Part shown: positions 40,413 to 47,906 of the stretch, piece by piece
How positions within the stretch are numbered: position 1 is the first letter of the stretch
Layout of the letters: every line of letters starts with the position of its first letter
Source of the DNA: Fusobacterium sp.
GTDB taxonomy: Bacteria; Fusobacteriota; Fusobacteriia; Fusobacteriales; Fusobacteriaceae
Direction: 5' to 3'
DNA: 64,000 nucleotides
Assembly (NCBI RefSeq): GCF_032477075.1
Contig: NZ_JAWDXO010000001.1
Location: 194,084 to 258,083 of the forward strand
Position numbers and translations under genes: made by a program
Notes under the pieces: generated by a model
Database searches by the model: none
Told to the model about the DNA's origin: nothing
Seen by the model: only the letters and a program-made list of their open reading frames with translations

Positions 40413-41779
40413 GCACTTTTTCCTTTTTTATCTAGTCCAACCATGATAATATAAAATACAACTATGAGTCCAATATTTAATAATATAGGAACAAGAGGTC
40501 CATAAGCCAGACTGAGATTAATACATGACACCATGAGAATAGGACCCATAAGTGCTGTAAGAGAAAAACCTAATGAATAATCTCCTAATACAGGTGTAGA
40601 AAATTCAGGATCACATATTCTTAATAAAAGAAGTCCTGTAAGAAATACTCCTAAGCAGGTTCCAAGCATTGCAACTGCTCTTTCAAATGCATAATTTCCT
40701 TTAAAGTATTTATATGAAAAATATTTTATACACCACCAAGTAGCTATGAATCCAAGTATCATCATTGCCATTATTGGAATAAAATATGAGAATACAGCTT
40801 TTAAAGGAAGGGTAGCAACAGCACTTACAACTGCAAATTCAGTAAGCATACTTGTTATTTTACTTTTAACTTTAGTGTCTATGCACCATTCTAAACCAAG
40901 TTTTTTAATTGCTTTCCATACAAATATCATTATTACCATTGCGAATGCCCAAACAGAGAATGAAGAAAGTACAGGAATCTTATATTTTTTTACAATTGTT
41001 AAAATGATATATGAAATACCACATACAGAAAATATTATTGCTGCATGAAAAGCAAGAGCATCAATAGATGATGAAAGCATAGTTTCTCTTCCAATACTTG
41101 CTTGTTTACTTATATCTGTATAATAACCTCTTTTCAATTCCATAGGGATGTCAGAAGGCTTTTTCAAAAGTGAAGTCTCACCTTTTCTGCATGCTCTATT
41201 AATCAAGAATATTCCAAATAATATTCCACCAATAAGACCAAAAGTAGCAGTAGTAGTAGCTATACCCTGAGCCACAGCCCAATAATCCATATTCATTTCC
41301 TGAAGGGTTCTTCCTATCATACCAGCTGTTCCATGTCCACCTGAAAAACCAGCATTAAGTTCCACTCCAAAAGAGCCATAAAGGTCAATATTTAAAAATT
41401 TTGTACATATGAAATTTACAAAATACCCAACAACTTCTTGTAAAAATGTAACAATAAAAAGGATGCCTCCCATTATTCCTACATCTCTCACTACACCTTT
41501 TCCATTACTTCCTTTAAATTCCAATCCTAAAGGAACAGCGGCAACTACAGGAACTATTAAGAGTCCTGGAAGAAGAGCCATTTCTTTTAGCCATGCAGTT
41601 GGAAGAGAAAAGGAAAACATTCTTCCTAAAACCTCAGGTCCAAATATTAACCCAATAAAACCTCCAATAACAGAAGCTGGTATAAAAAGTTCTTGAAATA
41701 TTTTTATTTTGGATTTAATAAAAACTCCAAGAATAAGAAGGAAACTTAAAAAACATACTACATAAAATATCTGTTGCAT
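40409..41779 (-). CDS. GltS-family Na+/glutamate-type symporter
   Basis: This 456-aa inner-membrane carrier shows the GltS signature GFSGGHGTAGMIG and paired inverted repeats of about five helices each, with VAQGIATTTATFGLIGGILFG between. GltS imports glutamate with Na+. Here the gene sits between an AbgB-like M20 peptidase (19 bp) and a regulator (4-bp overlap), so a glutamyl conjugate or dipeptide is possible as well as glutamate itself. The ribosome site GGGGGG precedes the ATG. Confidence 0.85.
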   Translation of the reverse strand: MQQIFYVVCFLSFLLILGVFIKSKIKIFQELFIPASVIGGFIGLIFGPEVLGRMFSFSLPTAWLKEMALLPGLLIVPVVAAVPLGLEFKGSNGKGVVRDVGIMGGILFIVTFLQEVVGYFVNFICTKFLNIDLYGSFGVELNAGFSGGHGTAGMIGRTLQEMNMDYWAVAQGIATTTATFGLIGGILFGIFLINRACRKGETSLLKKPSDIPMELKRGYYTDISKQASIGRETMLSSSIDALAFHAAIIFSVCGISYIILTIVKKYKIPVLSSFSVWAFAMVIMIFVWKAIKKLGLEWCIDTKVKSKITSMLTEFAVVSAVATLPLKAVFSYFIPIMAMMILGFIATWWCIKYFSYKYFKGNYAFERAVAMLGTCLGVFLTGLLLLRICDPEFSTPVLGDYSLGFSLTALMGPILMVSCINLSLAYGPLVPILLNIGLIVVFYIIMVGLDKKGKSA

Positions 41780-41798
41780 ATAACCCCCCTTTTAAATT

Positions 41799-43199
41799 TT
41801 ATAATTCTATTGGTACTTTGTCATATTTCAAAGGTGAAACATATTCTTCATAATTTTCTTCAAATTCTTTTTTTATTTTTTCAAAAAGAACAGGGTCTTC
41901 AAAGATATCAATAGCAGTCTGTCCCAATACCTGACCAGCATATTTCATACCTTTCATTGCAATACTATTTTTTCCCTGTGCTACCATCTGCCAAGAATGA
42001 GATGGAGTACCCAGAGCATAGCATGCTGTAAATATTTGTCCTGTAGGCATTTTTTTACTTACATCCCCTACATCTGTAGAACCTGATAAAAGATAATTAA
42101 AGTTTTCATCATATGGAATATTTCCTTTAAAGATATATTCATTTAACATCATATCTTTAATATTCTTCCACTCTTTTCCACTAGCTTTTTCTATCCAACC
42201 AAATTCTGAAGTAATCTCTTTTTCAGAAAGAGTATCTTTAAATTTTTTAGCATAAGCAATTTCTTCATCTGAGTATTCAATATTTTCAAATTTTTTTAAA
42301 TTCTTAAACATTATTTTCTCTATTTCTTTATTTCCTTTGTATTCATTAGTTCCTCTGTCAAAAACCATTTTTACTTTAGTTTCTGTCATTAGGGCTGCTC
42401 CTCTGGCTATATTGCATATTCTTCTAAATATATCTTCTACTTGATTTAATTTTGGAGCCCTTATAAGATATAAAACTTCAGCATCAGGTTGTACTACATT
42501 TGGAGATATTCCTCCAGTATTTGTCACAGCATAATGAAATCTTGCTTCTTGTATCACATGTTCCCTAAGGTAGTTAGCTCCCACATTCATGAGCTCTACT
42601 GCATCAAGAGCACTTCTTCCAAGTTGAGGACTTGCAGCAGCGTGAGAACCTTTTCCTTCAAATCTGAAATAAGCCTGATAATTTGCCAATGTAGATAGTG
42701 AAAAAACTCCATTATATGGAAATGGATGCCATGTAAGTGCTAAATCTACTCCATCAAAAGCTCCATTTTTCATCATCCATGTTTTTCCTGAGCCACCTTC
42801 TTCAGCAGGACATCCATAAAAAATAACAGTTCCTTTTAAATTATTTTCTTTTAAATAATTTTTTACTATTTCTGCTCCATAGAGGGCACCAGCACCTAAT
42901 AAATGATGTCCACATCCATGACCATTCATTTCCTGTTTTCCCTTTTCTTTATGAGTGGAATCTTCTACCTGTGAAAGTCCTTGAAGTGCATCATATTCTC
43001 CAAGTATAGCTATTACAGGATGACCTTCACCATAGATAGCTTTAAAAGCAGTTTCTAACCCACCTACTCCCATTTCTACTTGAAATCCAGCTTCCTTAGC
43101 ATATTCAGCTAATTCTTTTGCTGATTGATATTCTTTAAATCTTATTTCAGCATACTCCCAAATATTTTTTGCAACATCTTCAATAGTTTTTTTACTCAT
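41799..43199 (-). CDS. M20-family amidohydrolase, AbgB-like
   Basis: This 466-aa enzyme resembles subunit B of p-aminobenzoyl-glutamate hydrolase. It has LGEYDALQGLSQ, the metal motif NGHGCGHHLLGAGA, GCPAEEGGSGKTWM with the catalytic Glu, the dimerisation segment FEGKGSHAAASPQLGRSALDAVEL, and a C-terminal SGSTDVGDVS metal region. The start at 43199 follows GGAGGGG; an earlier ATG overlaps that site. In E. coli AbgA and AbgB work together; no AbgA partner is next to it, so it may act alone on an N-acyl or aminoacyl-glutamate compound. It leads an operon with a GltS-type symporter. Confidence 0.87.
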   Translation of the reverse strand: MSKKTIEDVAKNIWEYAEIRFKEYQSAKELAEYAKEAGFQVEMGVGGLETAFKAIYGEGHPVIAILGEYDALQGLSQVEDSTHKEKGKQEMNGHGCGHHLLGAGALYGAEIVKNYLKENNLKGTVIFYGCPAEEGGSGKTWMMKNGAFDGVDLALTWHPFPYNGVFSLSTLANYQAYFRFEGKGSHAAASPQLGRSALDAVELMNVGANYLREHVIQEARFHYAVTNTGGISPNVVQPDAEVLYLIRAPKLNQVEDIFRRICNIARGAALMTETKVKMVFDRGTNEYKGNKEIEKIMFKNLKKFENIEYSDEEIAYAKKFKDTLSEKEITSEFGWIEKASGKEWKNIKDMMLNEYIFKGNIPYDENFNYLLSGSTDVGDVSKKMPTGQIFTACYALGTPSHSWQMVAQGKNSIAMKGMKYAGQVLGQTAIDIFEDPVLFEKIKKEFEENYEEYVSPLKYDKVPIEL

Positions 43200-43228
43200 T
43201 TTATACCCCTCCATTTTTTTTGGACATT

Positions 43229-43242
43229 ATTTTGGTCAAAAT
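43229..43242. promoter_or_regulatory. Palindrome in the AbgB-like gene leader
   Basis: ATTTTG, spacer GT, CAAAAT is a perfect dyad between the -10 element and the ribosome site, a position where a repressor could block the M20/GltS operon. Confidence 0.4.
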
Positions 43243-43265
43243 AGCACTGTATTTATTTCAAAAGA

Positions 43266-43293
43266 AGTATACTATATATTTTTCTATTGTCAA
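43266..43293 (-). promoter_or_regulatory. Promoter of the M20/GltS/regulator operon
   Basis: On the reverse strand TTGACA (43288-43293) and TATACT (43266-43271) are 16 bp apart, about 65 bp before the start codon at 43199. Confidence 0.7.
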
Positions 43294-43385
43294 TTATATT
43301 ATTTTAATTTAAATAATATAGTAAATATATTTTAATAGAGATAATGATATTTTTTTCACATATATATCTTTGTTATTAATATCTT

Positions 43386-43414
43386 TTTTGAATTAACTGA
43401 AAGTATGGTATAAT
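43386..43414 (+). promoter_or_regulatory. Extended -10 promoter of the small-protein/Crp operon
   Basis: TATAAT at 43409-43414 is preceded by TGG, an extended -10, with a weak TTTTGA 17 bp upstream. It lies about 30 bp before the first start codon. Confidence 0.6.
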
Positions 43415-43443
43415 ATAAAATAAAATTAAGGGAACTGAAATAA

Positions 43444-43689
43444 ATGAACAGCAAAAGGGCATACTACGAACAGGATAAAAATATACTAAAAGAAAATGAT
43501 GAAATAGATTATGTAAAAGTGGAAGATATAATGGATTTTACAATGAGAACAGTTCTATATCCTATGACAGATAAAAACAGCATAGATGGAAATAAATTTG
43601 ATATAGTAATAAAAGATATTGAAACTGTTTTAAAAAGATGTAAATATATGTCTGAATTTGATAGGAAGCAAATTAGGAGGGAAAAATGA
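43444..43689 (+). CDS. Small unknown protein ahead of a Crp/Fnr regulator
   Basis: This 81-aa, charged, apparently helical protein (EIDYVKVEDIMDFTMRTVLYPM, KDIETVLKRCKYMSEFDRKQI) has no signal peptide or membrane segment and no recognised family. It has two thirds of its residues polar and a single Cys. The ribosome site AAGGGAACTGAAATAA is moderate. Its stop overlaps the start of the Crp/Fnr gene (ATGA), so the two are translationally coupled and probably work in the same process. Confidence 0.7.
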   Translation: MNSKRAYYEQDKNILKENDEIDYVKVEDIMDFTMRTVLYPMTDKNSIDGNKFDIVIKDIETVLKRCKYMSEFDRKQIRREK

Positions 43690-44357
43690 GTAATTCAGAA
43701 AATGGAAATTTTTTTTCTGAGTCATTTCCATTTTGGAATGAACTTTCTTCAGATGAGAAAAAATTGATAGATAACAACACTGAACTAAAATTATATAAAG
43801 CTGGTACAACTATTCATGATTCCACAGAATGTACTGGAGTTCTTTTAATAAAAAAAGGAGAATTAAGAGTATATATTCTTTCACCAGAAGGAAGAGAAGT
43901 CACTTTGTACAGACTTGGAGAAAAAGAAACATGTCTTTTAACTGCATCATGTATTTTAAAAAATATCACTTTCAGTATAATGGTAGATGCAGAAACAGAT
44001 AGTAAGGTATTTCTTATAAGTTCAGCTGCTTTTAAAGAATTGAAAAATAAAAATATACAAGTAGAAAGTTTTACAAATGATATAATGAATTGTCATTTTT
44101 CTGAAACTATGTGGGCAATGGAACAGATACTTTTTACAAGTTTTGATAAAAGACTGGCATTTTTCCTTTTAGAGCAAAGCAAAGAGAAAGAAAGCGAAAT
44201 TCTTAACTTTACTCATGAATATATTGCTAAGAATTTAGGGAGTGCAAGAGAAGTAGTATCCCGTATGCTGAAATATTTTCAAACTGAAGGGATAGTTTCT
44301 TTATCAAGAGGAAGTATCATTATAAAAAATAAAAAGAAGCTTGAAGCATTAAAATAA
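43686..44357 (+). CDS. Crp/Fnr-family transcriptional regulator
   Basis: This 223-aa regulator has an N-terminal cyclic-nucleotide-binding-like beta roll (GTTIHDSTECTGVLLIKKGELRVY, SPEGREVTLYRLGEKETCLLTASCIL), a long helix and a C-terminal winged helix (FTHEYIAKNLGSAREVVSRMLKYFQTEGIV). The ETCLLTASCIL segment with two Cys resembles the ArcR/Fnr-like subgroup in which a cysteine or redox cue may be sensed, but the four-Cys iron-sulfur motif of Fnr is absent. It is coupled to the upstream 81-aa gene. A TGTGA-N5-TCACA dyad at 44775 may be one of its sites. Confidence 0.9.
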   Translation: MSNSENGNFFSESFPFWNELSSDEKKLIDNNTELKLYKAGTTIHDSTECTGVLLIKKGELRVYILSPEGREVTLYRLGEKETCLLTASCILKNITFSIMVDAETDSKVFLISSAAFKELKNKNIQVESFTNDIMNCHFSETMWAMEQILFTSFDKRLAFFLLEQSKEKESEILNFTHEYIAKNLGSAREVVSRMLKYFQTEGIVSLSRGSIIIKNKKKLEALK

Positions 44358-44383
44358 AAAAGGAGGTCTGAGACCTCCTTTTT
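44356..44383. terminator. Bidirectional terminator
   Basis: AAAAAGGAGGT and ACCTCCTTTTT pair around CTGAG between the convergent Crp/Fnr and thioredoxin genes. Confidence 0.85.
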
Positions 44384-44389
44384 GCTATA

Positions 44390-44704
44390 TTATTTTTTTC
44401 CTAATTCAATGATTTTATCTTTTGATACAAGCCCTACTGATTTTTCAACTGGTTGACCATTTTTGAAAAGTAATAATGTAGGAATACTCATTACCCTAAA
44501 TTGAGCAGCTAATTCCTCTTGCTCATCTATATTTATTTTAGCTATTTTTACTTCTGGAGCTAATTCACTTTCTGCTTCTTCAAGAATAGGTCCTAAAGCC
44601 TTACAAGGTCCACACCAAGCTGCCCAAAAATCAACTAATACAGGTACTTCTGATTTTAAAACCTCTTTTTCAAAATTTTCTTTTGTTATATGTAAAATTG
44701 CCAT
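44390..44704 (-). CDS. trxA: Thioredoxin
   Basis: This 104-aa protein has the thioredoxin active site WCGPCK in FWAAWCGPCKALGPIL, the cis-Pro region MSIPTLLLFKNGQ and the usual length. It keeps cytoplasmic disulfides reduced and supplies electrons to reductases. The ribosome site AAAGGAGGAATTGAC precedes the ATG. No thioredoxin reductase is adjacent. Confidence 0.95.
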   Translation of the reverse strand: MAILHITKENFEKEVLKSEVPVLVDFWAAWCGPCKALGPILEEAESELAPEVKIAKINIDEQEELAAQFRVMSIPTLLLFKNGQPVEKSVGLVSKDKIIELGKK

Positions 44705-44774
44705 GTCAATTCCTCCTTTTATATATTTTATTCTTATTTATATTTTTATTATACACCATATTTTAAATTTTGTC

Positions 44775-44789
44775 TGTGACTAAATCACA
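44775..44789. promoter_or_regulatory. Crp-like half-site dyad
   Basis: TGTGA, spacer CTAAA, TCACA lies between trxA and the divergent dehydrogenase gene, 25 bp before the dehydrogenase -35. It resembles a Crp site but with a 5-bp instead of the usual 6-bp spacer. A Crp/Fnr regulator is encoded 0.4 kb away. Confidence 0.4.
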
Positions 44790-44814
44790 TTAAATCAAAA
44801 TAAAAAATAAATAT

Positions 44815-44843
44815 TTGAATTTTTTACAGTAATAGGATATAAA
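44815..44843 (+). promoter_or_regulatory. Promoter of the hydroxyacid dehydrogenase gene
   Basis: TTGAAT (44815-44820) and TATAAA (44838-44843), 17 bp apart, lie about 32 bp before the start codon. Confidence 0.6.
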
Positions 44844-44874
44844 TTAATAGTTAGAACTTTTTAAGGAGGAAATT

Positions 44875-45819
44875 ATGAAAATCGTTATTTTAGATGGATA
44901 TACGGAAAATCCTGGTGATCTATCTTGGGATATATTTAAAGAACTTGGAGATGTAGTAATATATGACAGAACACCAGAAGAAGAAGTAGTGAAAAGGATT
45001 GGCAATGCAGAAATAGTTATTACAAATAAAGTTTCTTTTAATAAAGAAAGAATGCTTCAGCTTCCAAATTTAAAATATATAGCAGTGACAGCAGCAGGGT
45101 ATAATATTATAGATACAGTAGCAGCAAAAGAATTGGGAATAATAGTAACTAATACTCCTAATTATGGTTCAAGTGGTGTAGCACAAATGACATTTGCCCA
45201 TATACTTGAAATAACAAATAATGTAGCTCTTCATAGTCATTCAGTAAAAAAGGGTGAATGGGCTAATAATATAGATTGGTGTTACTGGTATAGACCTATT
45301 ATTGGATTGAAAGGAAAAAGAATAGGAATAATAGGATATGGAAATATAGGAAAAGAGGTAGGAAATATAGCTAAAGCTTTTGGAATGGATGTAGCTATAT
45401 ATGATAAAAATAATCATTTTGATGTAATAAATTTATCTCTTGAAGATATTTTTAAAACATCAGATATCATTACTCTGCATTGTCCTCTTTTACCAGAAAC
45501 TAAAAATATAATATGCAGAGAAAATATAGAAAAAATGAAAGATGGAGTAATAATAATCAATACTTCAAGAGGACCATTGGTAAATGGAAAAGATCTTACA
45601 GAAGCTGTCAAAAAAGGAAAAGTATATGCAGCAGGAGTAGATGTCCTGAGCAGTGAACCTCCTGCCTTAAATGACCCAATGACAAGTTGTGAAAGTGTAA
45701 ATGTAACTCCACATATAGCATGGGCTGCTATAGAGTCAAGACAAAATATAATAAATATATGTTTTGATAATTTAAAATCATTTCAGGAAGGAAAGCCAAA
45801 GAATGTTGTAAATAAATAA
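44875..45819 (+). CDS. D-2-hydroxyacid dehydrogenase (glycerate/hydroxypyruvate reductase-like)
   Basis: This 314-aa NAD-dependent enzyme has the Rossmann motif IGIIGYGNIGKEVGNIA, the Arg of NTSRGPLVNGKDL, the Glu of LSSEPPALNDP and the His of VNVTPHIAWAA. The opening KIVILDGYTENPGDLSW and the WCYWYRPIIGLKGK segment are typical of glycerate-dehydrogenase-type members. It should reduce a 2-keto acid such as hydroxypyruvate, or the reverse. It stands alone with its own promoter, unlike the dehydrogenase at 12148, which shares only the fold with it. Confidence 0.87.
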   Translation: MKIVILDGYTENPGDLSWDIFKELGDVVIYDRTPEEEVVKRIGNAEIVITNKVSFNKERMLQLPNLKYIAVTAAGYNIIDTVAAKELGIIVTNTPNYGSSGVAQMTFAHILEITNNVALHSHSVKKGEWANNIDWCYWYRPIIGLKGKRIGIIGYGNIGKEVGNIAKAFGMDVAIYDKNNHFDVINLSLEDIFKTSDIITLHCPLLPETKNIICRENIEKMKDGVIIINTSRGPLVNGKDLTEAVKKGKVYAAGVDVLSSEPPALNDPMTSCESVNVTPHIAWAAIESRQNIINICFDNLKSFQEGKPKNVVNK

Positions 45820-45822
45820 TAT

Positions 45823-45851
45823 AAAAAAGAGCCTTTTACAAGCTCTTTTTT
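45823..45851. terminator. Bidirectional terminator
   Basis: AAAAAAGAGC and GCTCTTTTTT pair around a 9-base loop between the convergent dehydrogenase and TetR genes. Confidence 0.8.
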
Positions 45852-46426
45852 ATATTATTTTTTTTATTGTAATCTCTCAATCTTTTATATAACATAGTTG
45901 CTGCACCCTCTACTAGCCTTTCTTTTATGAAATCATTTGATACATCTTTAAAATAATTAGTAGCTATTAATGTAGAAAAACCATGGGCATACATCCAACA
46001 GTCAAGAAAAAGTTTTGTTTTAAATTCCTCATCTAGTTTATCAAATCTGCTGTCTTTAGACATCTCAACTTTTATCAGATCTCTAAACTCTCTTACAAGT
46101 CCACTGTATGAACTGTCTTTTAGGAAAATAGTATGGAAAAGCTGTTTTTCCTCTCTTGCAAACATACACACACCTATTCCTATATTGAGAAATATATATT
46201 CTGTATTGGGTTTTTTTACATATTCCATAAATACATCTTTAGCTTTATTTATTAAATCTTTTTTAAGTATGTCCAATGAAGTATAAAAACTATATATTGG
46301 AGCTGGAGAGGAATTCAGAGATTTTGCCAGATTTCTAGCAGTTATAGCTTCCAATCCATTCTGCTTGAATACCTCAAAGGCTTTCTTAAATATTTGTTCT
46401 TTTGTAAATATGGCTTTTTTAGGCAC
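45836..46426 (-). CDS. TetR/AcrR-family regulator
   Basis: This 196-aa regulator has an N-terminal TetR helix-turn-helix (ITARNLAKSLNSSPAPIYSFYTSLDILKKDL) and a helical ligand domain. The start is a GTG at 46426, preceded by GGAGGAGG. It lies 28 bp after the FadL-like gene on the same strand, so the two may be co-transcribed. Direct 12-bp repeats in the FadL-like promoter are candidates for its operator. The ligand is unknown; long-chain fatty acids or acyl-CoA would fit the neighbour. Confidence 0.88.
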   Translation of the reverse strand: MPKKAIFTKEQIFKKAFEVFKQNGLEAITARNLAKSLNSSPAPIYSFYTSLDILKKDLINKAKDVFMEYVKKPNTEYIFLNIGIGVCMFAREEKQLFHTIFLKDSSYSGLVREFRDLIKVEMSKDSRFDKLDEEFKTKLFLDCWMYAHGFSTLIATNYFKDVSNDFIKERLVEGAATMLYKRLRDYNKKNNIKKSL

Positions 46427-46454
46427 TGTATTCCTCCTCCATCTTATTTATCAA

Positions 46455-47807
46455 TTAGAATTTTTTAGTATATGCTACTCCAAATGCAGTTATACTTTTA
46501 TCATATTCAGGATTTTTAACTTTTGGGTAGTTTGCATATTTTTCATTATAATGTCCTTTTTCTGAGTCATAGAAGAAATGAGATACTGTAAATACCCATT
46601 CATCATATTCAGTAGGTTTATATTTCAATCCTGTTCCTAAAGTTATAGAATTAAGTGCATACTCTACATCATCATATGAACTTACTTTTGCTCCAGTATC
46701 AGCATAATTGATACTTCCCAATAGAATCCATTTATTATTTAATTTATATTCAGTTCCTAAAGCAATTTCCCAACCATTATCATAATCAGCTTCTAATCCT
46801 TTTATTTCGATAGGACCTGCTGGACTTACTAGCTTTACACTTCCAGCTTTTCTATCCATTTTTGCATCTTTATTGAAATAGTAGTTTCCACTTAATGCTA
46901 TAGTCCATCTGTCAGTTGCTTGATAAGAACCTCCAAGAGCTAAAATGGCAGGTAAATCTCTTCTAGTTTTAGTTCCGGGTTCAAATTCAGGATAAAAATC
47001 ACTAAAATGAACTTCTCCCATACTACCTTTTCCAAAATCTATGTCAGCAGCATTTTCGTATCCACTAGCTTTAAAATTTAGTTTTATTCTTGAATCATAT
47101 CTCATAGCAAGATTTAATTTATCAGTTGCTTTATAGTTGAATCCTATTTGTGCTCCAATTCCCCAAGCAGTTCTATCAGAATCTATATCAGCATGAATAG
47201 GTTTTGGTCCTCCCCCAACATCAATATTTCCTTTAAGTTTTTTTAAACCAAGAACAGCTCTACCTGCTATTGACATAGAGAGTTTATCATTTATCATCCA
47301 TGCTCTACCTAAAGTAGTTTGTCCATAAAGACTTTTTCCTTCTGCTGAAGAACTATCATCATAAAAAGTAAATGGAAGTGAGAATTTTTCTCCAAGACTA
47401 TTTAATATATCAGGGACCACTGCTGTTCCAGCAACACCATCTTTATATTCAAGGTCTCCACCACCACCTAATGCACCAAATGTCCAAAATATTGCTCTAT
47501 TATCTCTTACACTGTATAGGGCAAAAGTAGGGATATACTGAAGCAAATCAGCATCATAATTTTTATCATTATAGTCCATTTCCTCTTTTCCAACAGCAAG
47601 TTGAGCTCCTAAATGGATATATGTTCCATTTTCAAGATGCATGATACCAGCAGGATTATAGAAAACAGAAGAACTATTTATCATACCATTTTGTGCTTGG
47701 TTACCTAAATATTCAGGAGTATAAGTCTGAACATGGTCAATTGATGCTGCATAAGCTCCTGTTCCAAATACAGCAGTTAATGCAAGGATACTTAATTTTT
47801 TTCTCAT
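46455..47807 (-). CDS. OmpP1/FadL-family outer-membrane protein
   Basis: This 450-aa beta-barrel protein starts at 47807, after TAGGAGGAAAA, with a signal peptide ending in GTGAYAA. The segment NGMINSSSVFYNPAGIMHLENGTYIHLGAQ is the FadL/TodX hallmark (NPAxxA-like), and the end KSITAFGVAYTKKF has the C-terminal Phe of outer-membrane proteins. FadL proteins let hydrophobic compounds such as long-chain fatty acids through the outer membrane. No fatty-acid breakdown genes are adjacent; a TetR regulator gene follows. Confidence 0.88.
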   Translation of the reverse strand: MRKKLSILALTAVFGTGAYAASIDHVQTYTPEYLGNQAQNGMINSSSVFYNPAGIMHLENGTYIHLGAQLAVGKEEMDYNDKNYDADLLQYIPTFALYSVRDNRAIFWTFGALGGGGDLEYKDGVAGTAVVPDILNSLGEKFSLPFTFYDDSSSAEGKSLYGQTTLGRAWMINDKLSMSIAGRAVLGLKKLKGNIDVGGGPKPIHADIDSDRTAWGIGAQIGFNYKATDKLNLAMRYDSRIKLNFKASGYENAADIDFGKGSMGEVHFSDFYPEFEPGTKTRRDLPAILALGGSYQATDRWTIALSGNYYFNKDAKMDRKAGSVKLVSPAGPIEIKGLEADYDNGWEIALGTEYKLNNKWILLGSINYADTGAKVSSYDDVEYALNSITLGTGLKYKPTEYDEWVFTVSHFFYDSEKGHYNEKYANYPKVKNPEYDKSITAFGVAYTKKF

Positions 47808-47825
47808 TTTTCCTCCTATGAATTT

Positions 47826-47851
47826 TGTAATATAACATATGTAATATAACA
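47826..47851. repeat. Tandem 12-bp repeats upstream of the FadL-like gene
   Basis: TGTAATATAACA occurs at 47826-47837 and again at 47840-47851, exact copies with a 14-bp period, about 20 bp before the start codon. ACATATGT at the junction is a palindrome. They are candidate operator repeats or the duplicated core of the promoter. Confidence 0.5.
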
Positions 47852-47870
47852 CTAGTTAGTTAAAATAAAA

Positions 47871-47906
47871 TGAATAAAGCATTAAAAAATTTTAATGCTT
47901 TATTCA
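47871..47906 (-). terminator. Terminator overlapping the fbp stop codon
   Basis: TGAATAAAGCATTAAAA and TTTTAATGCTTTATTCA are exact complements 17 bases long. The 3' arm (on the plus strand) contains the fbp stop codon. It ends the ccpN-ppdK-fbp operon. Confidence 0.75.
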
